Shown here: positions 26,523 through 34,630 of the stretch, one piece after another
How positions within the stretch are numbered: the stretch's first letter is position 1
How the letters are laid out: the number at the start of each line of letters is the position of its first letter
Origin: Anaerorhabdus furcosa
GTDB lineage: Bacteria; Bacillota_I; Bacilli_A; Erysipelotrichales; Erysipelotrichaceae
Length of the DNA: 64,000 bases
Direction: 5' to 3'
Assembly: GCF_900167375.1 (NCBI RefSeq)
Contig: NZ_FUWY01000004.1
Location: forward strand, 124,001-188,000
Translations under genes and position numbers: made by a program
The notes under the pieces: generated by a model
What the model saw: only the letters and a program-made list of their open reading frames with translations
What the model was told of the DNA's origin: nothing
Databases searched by the model: none

Positions 26523-27141
26523 ATAAATCCAATTTCATTTGCAAGCAGTTTTGAACAGGTCCATAACTTCTTCTATGTATTTCTAAGACACCATACTTTT
26601 CTAGTGCTTCTAGATGTTGTTTGGTAGGATATCCTTTATGTTGCTTAAATCCATACGCTGGATACTGTTTATCATATTCAATCATGATGCGATCACGTGT
26701 TACTTTTGCAAGAATACTTGCAGCAGCAATACTTATACTTTTTTGATCACCTTTAATTAAAGAGACAACTTCTTTTGTTTGGTTTGGTAAAGGCATTGCA
26801 TCGGTTAAAACAACCCCTACACTTGCCTTTGATGCAATTCGATCCATTGCATTTTGAGTAGCGCGATAAATATTCTCATCATCAATTACTTTTGGTTCTA
26901 TAATTTCAATAAAATATTCTTTTGCTTCTTCAAGAATTAAATCATAAAGTGATTCTCTTTTCTTTAATGATATCCCTTTTGAATCATAAATATCATCATT
27001 CTCATATCCTTGATTAAACACAACACCCGCAACAACCAAAGGCCCTGCAAGTGGTCCTCTTCCTGCTTCATCAAGTCCAACAATCAGTCTTGATTGTCCC
27101 CAATAAAGAGTTTCGTATTCGTTTGTAGTATGCTTAGACAT
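26521..27141 (-). CDS. rnhB: ribonuclease HII
   Basis: 206 residues. Catalytic acidic motif IVGLDEAGRGPLAGP (DE pair), a third Asp in VLTDAMPLP, then KGDQKSISIAAASILAKVTRD and the Y.FKQHKGYPT segment. Removes ribonucleotides from DNA and RNA primers. It overlaps the upstream rbgA end by eight bases and is followed by a terminator before dprA. Confidence 0.96.
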   Translation of the reverse strand: MSKHTTNEYETLYWGQSRLIVGLDEAGRGPLAGPLVVAGVVFNQGYENDDIYDSKGISLKKRESLYDLILEEAKEYFIEIIEPKVIDDENIYRATQNAMDRIASKASVGVVLTDAMPLPNQTKEVVSLIKGDQKSISIAAASILAKVTRDRIMIEYDKQYPAYGFKQHKGYPTKQHLEALEKYGVLEIHRRSYGPVQNCLQMKLDL

Positions 27142-28009
27142 CTACTTTCTCCCACGTAATTCTCCCACATTTGTCAGCTCTAACATCTTTGATAAAGAAA
27201 TCAACGGAACGATCATAATCCACTTCATTATTTGCTTTAATTAAGTTTTTACTTCTTCCAATTTCTTCAATCATTTTGTAAGGATCATCCACCACTTCTA
27301 TACCATAAAGATGGGTAAGATTTTCTGGATATTGTGCAATTAATCGTTTCATCGCAAATGCTGCAATTTCTTCTAAATTTAAGATTTCATCTCTTATTGC
27401 ACCTGTCAATGCCAAATAATATCCTACTTCAGGATCTTCAAATTTTGGCCACAACACACCTGGTGTATCCAATAATTCTAAATCTTTATTTAACTTAATC
27501 CATTTCAAAGCACGTGTAACTCCAGGTTTATTGGCAGTTTCCGCAACTTTCTTCTTAACAATGCGGTTAATCAATGTAGATTTACCAACATTGGGAATTC
27601 CACACACCATCGCTCGAATTGCTCGTGGTCTTATCCCTCTTGAAATTTGTTTATCAATCTTAGGCTTCATTACTTTCTTACAAGCATTTACAATAATTTC
27701 GACAACGTTATCATGGATTAAATCTACCGAAACAACCATCGTTGTATCATTCGATAATGCTTGAATCCATTTCTCGATTTCTTTGTTATCCCCTTTATCT
27801 TTTTTAGATAAAAGAATTAAACGAGGTTTACCTTGAATAAGCTGTTCAATCATTGGATTTTTACTCGCATTGGGTATACGACTATCTCTTAATTCGATGA
27901 CCATATCTACAGTTTTCAATGCTTCTTGCATTTGCCTTTTAGCACGAGTCATATGACCTGGAAACCAGTTAATATTCATCATTTCTTGATTATTCTCATT
28001 CTCTGGCAT
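27134..28009 (-). CDS. rbgA: ribosome biogenesis GTPase RbgA (YlqF)
   Basis: 291 residues of a circularly permuted GTPase. The order of motifs is G4 (LLSKKDKGD), then G1 (GIPNVGKSTLINRI), then G3 (LDTPGVLWP). The N-terminus INWFPGHMTRAKRQM and the C-terminal helical domain match RbgA, a 50S assembly factor that acts at a late step with uL6. Strong GAGGAGGTG ribosome-binding site. Gene neighbours lepB and rnhB are those seen in Bacillus and relatives. Confidence 0.96.
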   Translation of the reverse strand: MPENENNQEMMNINWFPGHMTRAKRQMQEALKTVDMVIELRDSRIPNASKNPMIEQLIQGKPRLILLSKKDKGDNKEIEKWIQALSNDTTMVVSVDLIHDNVVEIIVNACKKVMKPKIDKQISRGIRPRAIRAMVCGIPNVGKSTLINRIVKKKVAETANKPGVTRALKWIKLNKDLELLDTPGVLWPKFEDPEVGYYLALTGAIRDEILNLEEIAAFAMKRLIAQYPENLTHLYGIEVVDDPYKMIEEIGRSKNLIKANNEVDYDRSVDFFIKDVRADKCGRITWEKVDV

Positions 28010-28031
28010 AACTTCACCTCCTCTTTATTAT

Positions 28032-28583
28032 TTAATCAACACTTCCAAAACGATTAAATGGATAAAGAATAAAAATTCCTTTTCCCATTACTTGTGATTC
28101 TTTAAATGGACCATACTCTCTTGAATCTTTTGAATAAGGACGATTATCACCTAAACAAAATATTTCATCAGGTCCTAGTGTAATTTCTTGTATATCATTT
28201 GTAAATAAACCAAATTTTTCTTTTTCTTCATCTACATATTTTTGATCAAAGAATGGTTGTTCAATAGGTAGTTCATTAATATAAAGTACATCATTCTTAA
28301 AAGATAATGTTTCATTAGGTAATCCAACTACTCTTTTAATTAAATTCTTCCCATCATCCGTTTTGACCACAACAATATCAAATCGATTGATATCATGCAA
28401 TACTTCTACTGAGAAAATATTGGTTACTCCCACAGATTGATCAATCACTGTTGGATACATTGAATTTTGATTAACACGTACTGGCCTTGCAATAAACTTT
28501 GTAATTACAAAGATGATAATAAAACTAATTAACAATGTTTTTAAGAAATCCAATATTTCAGCTTTCCAATTTATATCTTTCAT
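28032..28583 (-). CDS. lepB: signal peptidase I
   Basis: 183 residues from the ATG with AGGTG six bases upstream (MKDINWKAEI). One N-terminal membrane helix (about 13-32), catalytic Ser41 in NQNSMYPT, and Lys83 in LIKRVVGLP form the Ser/Lys dyad. Also present are FCLGDNRPYSKDSREYGPF and the final FNRFG. Removes Sec signal peptides on the outer membrane face. Single-span form typical of Gram-positive enzymes. Confidence 0.95.
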   Translation of the reverse strand: MKDINWKAEILDFLKTLLISFIIIFVITKFIARPVRVNQNSMYPTVIDQSVGVTNIFSVEVLHDINRFDIVVVKTDDGKNLIKRVVGLPNETLSFKNDVLYINELPIEQPFFDQKYVDEEKEKFGLFTNDIQEITLGPDEIFCLGDNRPYSKDSREYGPFKESQVMGKGIFILYPFNRFGSVD

Positions 28584-28608
28584 CACCGACACCTCATGTC
28601 TATTATAC

Positions 28609-28632
28609 AATAAAAGCCGGATAACCGGCTTA
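28609..28632 (-). terminator. intrinsic terminator after rplS
   Basis: Stem AAGCCGG/CCGGCTT with a TTAT loop, then TTATT on the minus strand. It reduces read-through from rplS into lepB. A TATAAT just beyond may start lepB transcription. Confidence 0.8.
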
Positions 28633-28634
28633 AA

Positions 28635-28982
28635 TTAACGAATTTCTTTAATACGAGCAGCTTTACCAGAAAGTCCACGTAAGTAGAATAGTTTAGATCT
28701 TCTAACTTTACCTTTACGAACTACTGTAATTTTGTCGATAATTGGTGAATGAACTGGGAAAGTTCTTTCTACCCCAACACCACTACTAATTTTACGAACA
28801 GTGAATGTTTCTCCAATACCTCTTCCTTGCTTAACGATTACTAATCCTTCGAATGCTTGGATACGAGATTTGTCTCCTTCTTTAATTCTTACGTCAACGC
28901 GTACTGTACAACCTGGACGGAAGTCAGGAATGTCTGTGCGAAGTTGATCTTTAGTAATTTCATTTACTAAGTTTAAATTCAT
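28635..28982 (-). CDS. rplS: ribosomal protein bL19
   Basis: About 115 residues. [29 protein letters not shown] and [19 protein letters not shown] are diagnostic of L19. The second ATG is chosen because AGGAG is eight bases upstream of it; a start two codons earlier is possible. L19 sits at the 30S-50S interface. It follows trmD but has its own promoter and a structured leader. Confidence 0.96.
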   Translation of the reverse strand: MNLNLVNEITKDQLRTDIPDFRPGCTVRVDVRIKEGDKSRIQAFEGLVIVKQGRGIGETFTVRKISSGVGVERTFPVHSPIIDKITVVRKGKVRRSKLFYLRGLSGKAARIKEIR

Positions 28983-28999
28983 CTTCATTTTCTCCTTTT

Positions 29000-29062
29000 C
29001 ATCAAGTAAATCAATTGTTCATTCATCCAGTGATCAGCGGAACATTGACGCCATTAGGCTAG
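29000..29062 (-). promoter_or_regulatory. candidate L19 leader RNA
   Basis: Minus strand leader of rplS contains TGTTC paired with GAACA around a 19-base loop (CCGCTGATCACTGGATGAA-type sequence). Bacillota rplS mRNAs carry an autoregulatory L19 leader of about this size at this place. I could not verify its consensus by eye. Confidence 0.4.
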
Positions 29063-29065
29063 AAA

Positions 29066-29094
29066 ATGATACCATAGTCCTACTTGAATTGCAA
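29066..29094 (-). promoter_or_regulatory. rplS promoter
   Basis: Minus strand TTGCAA, 17-base spacer, TATCAT with a TGG extension. Lies in the 156-base gap after trmD. Confidence 0.55.
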
Positions 29095-29144
29095 GTAAAC
29101 ATTTAGTGGTAATCTTTTCTTTATTTCAATGTCTTCATTCTATC

Positions 29145-29870
29145 TTAAAGTTTATTTTCTGATTTTATAGCTTCAAGTAGCTTTACTTCTTCTTTGCTAA
29201 ATTCACGATTTTCTAACAAATCTGGACGATTTATATAAGTATTCTTTAGTGATTCTTTTAAGCGATATTGTCGAATGTTTTCGTGATGTCCAGATAAGAG
29301 TACATCAGGAACTTTTTTACCATCATATTCAACCGGTTTTGTATAATGTGGATACTCCAATAGTCCATTTTCAAAGGATTCATCTTGGTGACTCTCTTCC
29401 ATAATGACACCATCTAATAAACGAATAACTGCATCAGAAACAATCATCGATGCTAATTCTCCACCTGTTAAAATATAGTCACCAATGCTAAGCAACCCAT
29501 CAACATAATCATAAATACGGGCATCTAACCCCTCATAGTGACCACAAATTAAGATCAAGTGTTCAATTGATGCATACTCACGAGCTTTCTTTTGTGTAAA
29601 TGTTTCCCCTGCTGCCGCAAGTAACAATACCTTTGAATTCTCAGTTCTTACCGATGCCAATGCATCCAAAACAGGTTGGCACATCATCACCATGCCACGA
29701 CCCCCTCCAAATGGAGTATCATCAACATGATTGTGCTTATCCAATGTAAAATCACGGATATTTATACATTCAACTGTCACTTTTTCTTGCTTGATAGCAC
29801 GAGCAATAATACTCGTATGAACAAATCCATCAAACATTTCAGGGAATAGCGTTAAAATTGTTATTCTCAT
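29145..29870 (-). CDS. trmD: tRNA (guanine-37-N1) methyltransferase
   Basis: 241 residues of the SPOUT knot family. N-terminal ITILTLFPEMFDG, DTPFGGGRGMVM, the knot LILICGHYEGLDARI, IGDYILTGGELA and the C-terminal PDVLLSGHHENI. Prevents +1 frameshifting by making m1G37. It overlaps rimM by four bases, so the two are coupled. Confidence 0.97.
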   Translation of the reverse strand: MRITILTLFPEMFDGFVHTSIIARAIKQEKVTVECINIRDFTLDKHNHVDDTPFGGGRGMVMMCQPVLDALASVRTENSKVLLLAAAGETFTQKKAREYASIEHLILICGHYEGLDARIYDYVDGLLSIGDYILTGGELASMIVSDAVIRLLDGVIMEESHQDESFENGLLEYPHYTKPVEYDGKKVPDVLLSGHHENIRQYRLKESLKNTYINRPDLLENREFSKEEVKLLEAIKSENKL

Positions 29871-30373
29871 AACAATCCCTCAATAACTTTAATTTGGATG
29901 ATTTTCTTTGCCATATCCACACGCAATATAAATGCTGGATTATATGGAACAAGGCCTGTAGAACCATCTAATTTCTCTATGCGTAATAAGTTGTGAGCTA
30001 AGCCTTCTTCTACTCTTAATACAGTACCCAAAGGATCTCCTGTTTCATTTACAACTGTAAGACCTACTAACTCAAAGAAATAATATTCACCATTTTTAAG
30101 AGGATGTAAATCACTTTTGTTAATATACAACTCAACGCCTTTAAAACATTCTACATCATTGATATTTTCATATCCTTTGAATTGAATGATCATCATTCCT
30201 TTATGCTCTTTAGCACTTTGGATTGTCATTTCTTTGTACTTGTCCTGAATGAGCAGTTCCACTTTACTTCCTTTTGCAAATCTTTCCTCAGTAAAATCAG
30301 TGAAACTTTTTATTTTTAGTTCCCCTTTAATGCCAAATGTATTTGTAATAACGCCTATTTTTAATTTATCCAT
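29867..30373 (-). CDS. rimM: 16S rRNA processing protein RimM
   Basis: 168 residues with the N-terminal RimM domain (IGVITNTFGIKGELKIKSFTDF) and a PRC-barrel C-terminus (YYFFELVGLTVVN...LVPYNPAFI). Binds uS19 and aids maturation of the 30S head. It has AGGAG ahead of the ATG. An intrinsic terminator separates it from khpA, so rimM-trmD depends on read-through or on an unseen promoter. Confidence 0.96.
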   Translation of the reverse strand: MDKLKIGVITNTFGIKGELKIKSFTDFTEERFAKGSKVELLIQDKYKEMTIQSAKEHKGMMIIQFKGYENINDVECFKGVELYINKSDLHPLKNGEYYFFELVGLTVVNETGDPLGTVLRVEEGLAHNLLRIEKLDGSTGLVPYNPAFILRVDMAKKIIQIKVIEGLL

Positions 30374-30390
30374 CGTATTTCTCCTATCAA

Positions 30391-30418
30391 GAAAGAAAAA
30401 GGATGCACAAGCATCCTA
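30391..30418 (-). terminator. terminator between khpA and rimM
   Basis: Seven-pair stem AGGATGC/GCATCCT with a TTGT loop, then TTTTTCTTTC on the minus strand. It overlaps the khpA stop codon and lies within what is usually one operon. Confidence 0.75.
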
Positions 30419-30670
30419 TAGTGTTAATGTTTCAAATTTGATCGTAATCTTCTTATCTTCAATTCTAGAAGCAATAGACATCATTTGTCTAAGTGCTGAT
30501 GCCATAGAACCTTGACGTCCAATTAAACGAGCAACATCTTCACTCTTAGCGTAAACATAAAGTATGATTTCGTTCTCATTTAAGCTAGGCATCTGACGAA
30601 CATCCAAAGAATTTGCCTCTTCCACCATTGGTGTTACAAGATTAAGCAATACTTTTTCTAATTCTACCAT
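30416..30670 (-). CDS. khpA: KH-domain RNA-binding protein KhpA
   Basis: 84 residues, one type II KH domain with the GxxG loop in ARLIGRQGSMASALR. KhpA pairs with KhpB/Jag to bind RNA and influences cell length and division in streptococci. It begins two bases after rpsP, its usual neighbour (ylqC of Bacillus). Confidence 0.94.
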   Translation of the reverse strand: MVELEKVLLNLVTPMVEEANSLDVRQMPSLNENEIILYVYAKSEDVARLIGRQGSMASALRQMMSIASRIEDKKITIKFETLTL

Positions 30671-30672
30671 AA

Positions 30673-30948
30673 CTATTTTGCGCTTTTCTTAGATTCGTGG
30701 AAAGTTTTCATAACACCTTCTTTGGATAAGATATTACGAACTGTATCAGAAGGTTGAGCACCTACACTTAACCATTTCATCGCTAATTCAGTATCTAATT
30801 TAACTGTAGCTGGTTGAGTTGTAGGGTTATAGAAACCGATAGTTTCAATGTCGCGTCCATCTCTTGGAGAACGTGAATCTGCTGCAACAATTCTATAGAA
30901 AGGAGCCTTCTTTGCACCCATTCTTTTTAAACGTAATTTAACTGCCAT
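30673..30948 (-). CDS. rpsP: ribosomal protein bS16
   Basis: 91 residues: [40 protein letters not shown] is the S16 signature. Preceded by a strong AAGGAGG and a near-consensus promoter. First gene of the rpsP-khpA-rimM-trmD group. Confidence 0.97.
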   Translation of the reverse strand: MAVKLRLKRMGAKKAPFYRIVAADSRSPRDGRDIETIGFYNPTTQPATVKLDTELAMKWLSVGAQPSDTVRNILSKEGVMKTFHESKKSAK

Positions 30949-30980
30949 TGTGATTTCCTCCTTGTTATTTAACCTTTACT

Positions 30981-31009
30981 ATAATATAAGAAACGAAACA
31001 AGGTGTCAA
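30981..31009 (-). promoter_or_regulatory. rpsP promoter
   Basis: Minus strand perfect -35 TTGACA, 17-base spacer, TATTAT. The -35 is inside the 3' arm of the ffh terminator. Confidence 0.75.
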
Positions 31010-31030
31010 GTCTTTTTGCTTAACACCTTG
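30999..31030 (-). terminator. intrinsic terminator after ffh
   Basis: Twelve-pair stem CAAGGTGTTAAG/CTTGACACCTTG with one G-U pair and an eight-base loop. The following TTTCGTTTCTT is only moderately T-rich. Confidence 0.6.
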
Positions 31031-31034
31031 AAAT

Positions 31035-32384
31035 TTATTTTTTACCAAACATACCACCAAGATTTGGTAGTTTACCACCTTTACTTAAAGCACCCATCTG
31101 TTTCATCATTTTTTGCATTTTCTCAAACTGACTTACCATCTTGGATACTTCTTGTGGCGTAGAGCCACTTCCCTTGGCAATTCTATTCTTTCGACGATTA
31201 TTTAATATGGAAGGATCTTCTCTTTCTTCTAGTGTCATACTTTGAATGATTGCTTTTTGCTTCTTTAATCCTTTTTCAGCATCTGCATCATTAATCATGT
31301 CAGCATATTGGTTCATGCCTGGAAGCATCTTTAAGATACCACCAATAGGACCCATCTTCGATACTTGTTCAAGTTGGCTTAACATATCCTCCATCGTGAA
31401 TGTACCTTCCATCATTCGTTTTGCAGCTCTCTCAGATTCTTCTAAATCCATTTTTTCTTGGGCTTGCTCAACAAGAGTAACAATATCACCCATACCCAAA
31501 ATTCGATCAGCCATACGATCTGGATAGAATAACTCTAAATCATCAATCTTTTCACCTTGACCAACAAACTTTACAGGAACTTGTGTAATGGAACGAACAG
31601 ATAGAACACCACCACCACGAGAATCACCATCAAATTTAGTAACAACTAAACCTGTAACATTCAATTGTTCATGGAATGATTTCGCCACTTGGACAATATC
31701 TTGTCCTGTCATTGCATCTACTGTTAATAAGATATCATTAGGATGAACTAAATTCTCGATTTCTTTTAATTCATTCATCAATTCTTCATCAATGTGCAAA
31801 CGTCCTGCCGTATCAATGAACACTGTATCATAGCCTTTTTCTTTTGCATAAAGCATCGCTTGTTTTACAGTTTCTGTAGCCGGTGTTTCAATTCCCTTTG
31901 TAAATACTTCAACATCAATAGATTTACCCAATGTTTGAAGTTGTTCAATTGCTGCTGGACGAATAATATCCGCTGCAACAAGAAGTGGATTACGATTATG
32001 TTTTTTCTTAACTAAATTCGCAACTTTTGCGATAGATGTTGTTTTACCTGTACCTTGTAACCCAACCATCATGATGACAGTCATACCATCTTCTGCATAA
32101 TTAAGAGTTGCTTCTTGTGTTCCTAATAGTTCAACGATTTCATCGTGTACAATTTTAACCACCATGCTTGAAGGATCAACTGCTTCCAATACATCTGTCC
32201 CGAGTGATTTTTCCTTAACACGCACTAAAAAATCTTTTACGATTTTATAATTTACATCTGCCTCTAGAAGTGCAATTCTGACTTCCTTTAGCATATCCTC
32301 CATATTTTTTTCTGTAAGTCTTCCTTTACCTGATAAATCACGTAAAGCTTTATTCAGTCTATTACTTAATGAATCAAATGCCAT
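31035..32384 (-). CDS. ffh: signal recognition particle GTPase Ffh
   Basis: 449 residues from the ATG giving MAFDSLSNRLNKALRDL. NG domain with Walker A GLQGTGKTTSIAKVA, DTAGRLHIDEELM and TKFDGDSRGGG; C-terminal methionine-rich M domain with GPIGGILKMLPGMNQ and several MQKMMKQM runs for signal-peptide binding. Targets membrane proteins co-translationally. ylxM, which normally precedes ffh in Bacillota, is absent; the upstream neighbour is htrA. Confidence 0.96.
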   Translation of the reverse strand: MAFDSLSNRLNKALRDLSGKGRLTEKNMEDMLKEVRIALLEADVNYKIVKDFLVRVKEKSLGTDVLEAVDPSSMVVKIVHDEIVELLGTQEATLNYAEDGMTVIMMVGLQGTGKTTSIAKVANLVKKKHNRNPLLVAADIIRPAAIEQLQTLGKSIDVEVFTKGIETPATETVKQAMLYAKEKGYDTVFIDTAGRLHIDEELMNELKEIENLVHPNDILLTVDAMTGQDIVQVAKSFHEQLNVTGLVVTKFDGDSRGGGVLSVRSITQVPVKFVGQGEKIDDLELFYPDRMADRILGMGDIVTLVEQAQEKMDLEESERAAKRMMEGTFTMEDMLSQLEQVSKMGPIGGILKMLPGMNQYADMINDADAEKGLKKQKAIIQSMTLEEREDPSILNNRRKNRIAKGSGSTPQEVSKMVSQFEKMQKMMKQMGALSKGGKLPNLGGMFGKK

Positions 32385-32416
32385 AATATCAACGCCTTTC
32401 CACACTATGATACCAT

Positions 32417-32456
32417 AAAACAAAAGAAAACAGACGCATTTTTTGCATCTGTTTTA
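32417..32456 (-). terminator. intrinsic terminator after htrA
   Basis: Twelve-pair stem beginning AAAACAGATGCA with one U-G pair and an AAAAA loop; T-rich tail TTTTCTTTTG on the minus strand. Confidence 0.85.
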
Positions 32457-32466
32457 TAAGTTTATC

Positions 32467-33696
32467 CTATTGTTTTGATTCAGTAAGCGTTACATCTGTA
32501 ACAATTTGTTTACCATCACGTACCACAGTCATTTGGATTGTATCACCTACATTGTATTCTTTAATAATTTTCTTCAAATCACTATAACTTGTAATTTCTG
32601 TATCACCTACAAAGATAATACGGTCATAAGCTTGAAGTCCAGCCTTTTGAGCACCTGATCCTTCAATAACTTCACTAATGTATAACCCAGGAACAACTTG
32701 TCCATTGTTTTGTGTTACTTCTGATAAATAAACACCAATTGTTGCACGATTTGAAACATAACCATTGTTGATAAGTTGGTCTGCAACATTGACTACATCA
32801 TTCGATGGAATCGCAAATCCCAATCCTTCAACATCGCTACCACTTGATTTTGCATTAACAATTCCAATTAACTCACCAGCACCATTAAATAGTCCACCGC
32901 CTGAGTTACCAGGGTTTACTGCAGCATTGGTTTGAAGTAAATTCATCGTTTCGTTATCGATTGTGATTTCACGATTTAATGCACTAATAATACCATCTGT
33001 AGCTGATCCACCAAGGGTACCTAGCGGATTACCAATAGCGATAACCCCATCACCAACTTTTAAGTTATCTGAATTTCCAATAACTGCCGCACTTAATCCT
33101 TTTGCATCAACCTTAATGACTGCCAAATCTGTCGTTGGATCTGTTCCAATTAATTCAGCCACATAAGTTGTACCATCTGATAAGGTCACATTGATGTTTC
33201 TTGCATTGTTGATGACATGGTTATTTGTAACAATATACCCATCACTTGTAAGCACAACACCTGAACCTGCACCTTCTGATACATATTCTTGAAGCATGAA
33301 GCCATTAGAAACTGTTTCCGTTCTAATTTCAACCACACTCGGTGCTGTATTTTCAATAATTTTTTGCATTGATAAACCATCACTACCTAGACTTGTATTG
33401 GCAATATTTGACGTACTATTTTGAACAATAGTACTACGTGGTCCTTGAATTTGATTTGCTAAATAACTTCCACCAAATCCAAATGTTCCCGCCACTAGTG
33501 CAACTGAAACAAGTAATTTAGTTGTAGAGTAATTTTTAGGTTCTTTTCTTTCAACCTTTACCGATTCTTTTACAGGTTCACTTTCAACTTTTACTTCTTC
33601 ACGTACTTCTTCTGTTTTCATTTCTTCTTGTTTTTCTTTATTTTCTGTCTCATTCCAGACTTTATTAATCAATTTATCATTTTTTGATTCAAACAT
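32467..33696 (-). CDS. htrA: HtrA/DegP-like membrane serine protease with PDZ domain
   Basis: 409 residues. A charged Glu/Lys-rich cytoplasmic tail (1-55) leads to one membrane helix (about 60-82). The trypsin-like domain has triad His160 (VTNNHVIN), Asp190 (TDLAVI) and Ser265 (NPGNSGGGLF). One PDZ domain follows (GLYISEVIEGSGAQKAGLQAYDRI). Degrades or refolds damaged surface proteins. Single copy in this window, with its own terminator. Confidence 0.95.
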   Translation of the reverse strand: MFESKNDKLINKVWNETENKEKQEEMKTEEVREEVKVESEPVKESVKVERKEPKNYSTTKLLVSVALVAGTFGFGGSYLANQIQGPRSTIVQNSTSNIANTSLGSDGLSMQKIIENTAPSVVEIRTETVSNGFMLQEYVSEGAGSGVVLTSDGYIVTNNHVINNARNINVTLSDGTTYVAELIGTDPTTDLAVIKVDAKGLSAAVIGNSDNLKVGDGVIAIGNPLGTLGGSATDGIISALNREITIDNETMNLLQTNAAVNPGNSGGGLFNGAGELIGIVNAKSSGSDVEGLGFAIPSNDVVNVADQLINNGYVSNRATIGVYLSEVTQNNGQVVPGLYISEVIEGSGAQKAGLQAYDRIIFVGDTEITSYSDLKKIIKEYNVGDTIQMTVVRDGKQIVTDVTLTESKQ

Positions 33697-33837
33697 TGTA
33701 TTTCCTCCTTTGTACGTTCATACTATACCAACTCTTTGTGAAAAGAAAATGTTTTGAACTTGAACTTTATGTGAAGATGTACTTATATTATAGTTAATTC
33801 AGGAGTATTATAATAGGTAAAAAGGGAGGTTTGACAT

Positions 33838-34602
33838 ATGAAATTATTAGCTATTGATTTAGACCAAACACTACTCCATACAGACAAACTAGTTTCCGAT
33901 TTTACAAAAAATGTATTTGCAAAATTAGATAACAGGGACGATATCAAAGTAATTGTCGCGACAGGACGCTCTTATTTAAGAGCGAATAATTATGTTGAAG
34001 CTATTAAAGCGGATGGGATTATATCCTTAAATGGTGCAAAAACTAGTTATCATTCTAAAATAGTCAGTGAATATCCAGTTGATGAAACAAATGCAAAAGA
34101 CCTAATTGAATCCTTATTAAAACTACCTGATACCTATGTAAACATAACTTATCCCGATGTAATCCTTACAAACAATGAGACTTTAGTAACAGGCGATCAT
34201 GTCCATGAATATACTAATTACTCTTTAATTAATACAAAAGAAATACAAAAAATCTCTCTTGTTACAAGGCATCCTGAATTAATACTCAATTTTGACACAA
34301 GTCCTTATCATTGCAAACTCATTACCGCAAAGAATAATCCAACATACTTTGTACTACTCAATGAGAAAGTATCAAAACTAACAGGTTTAGAAGATTTGTG
34401 TAGACACCTTAACATAACACTAAAAGATGTCATTGCTTTTGGTGATGATTACAATGATCTTGACCTATTGATGAATGCTGGGCAAGCAATCGTTGTAGAT
34501 AATGGCGCACCTGAAATCAAACAATATGCTACTACTATTTGTGAGTCAAATGATCAAGATGGTGTCGCTAAATGGATTGCTCAACACATCCTTAATGAAT
34601 AA
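33838..34602 (+). CDS. HAD-superfamily hydrolase, Cof type
   Basis: 254 residues. HAD motif I LAIDLDQTLLHTD (nucleophile Asp in DLDQT), motif II VIVATGRS, and motif IV IAFGDDYNDLDLL. The C2B cap between motifs II and III places it in the Cof/YkrA-type sugar or nucleotide phosphatase group. Substrate unknown. GGGAGG precedes the ATG. Divergent from htrA. Confidence 0.88.
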   Translation: MKLLAIDLDQTLLHTDKLVSDFTKNVFAKLDNRDDIKVIVATGRSYLRANNYVEAIKADGIISLNGAKTSYHSKIVSEYPVDETNAKDLIESLLKLPDTYVNITYPDVILTNNETLVTGDHVHEYTNYSLINTKEIQKISLVTRHPELILNFDTSPYHCKLITAKNNPTYFVLLNEKVSKLTGLEDLCRHLNITLKDVIAFGDDYNDLDLLMNAGQAIVVDNGAPEIKQYATTICESNDQDGVAKWIAQHILNE

Positions 34603-34604
34603 AT

Positions 34605-34630
34605 CAAAAACACGGTTTCCCGTGTTTTTA
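34605..34630. terminator. bidirectional terminator between HAD and pncB
   Basis: Stem AAAAACACGG/CCGTGTTTTT with a four-base loop. It gives T runs on both strands and serves the convergent HAD (+) and pncB (-) genes. Confidence 0.85.
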
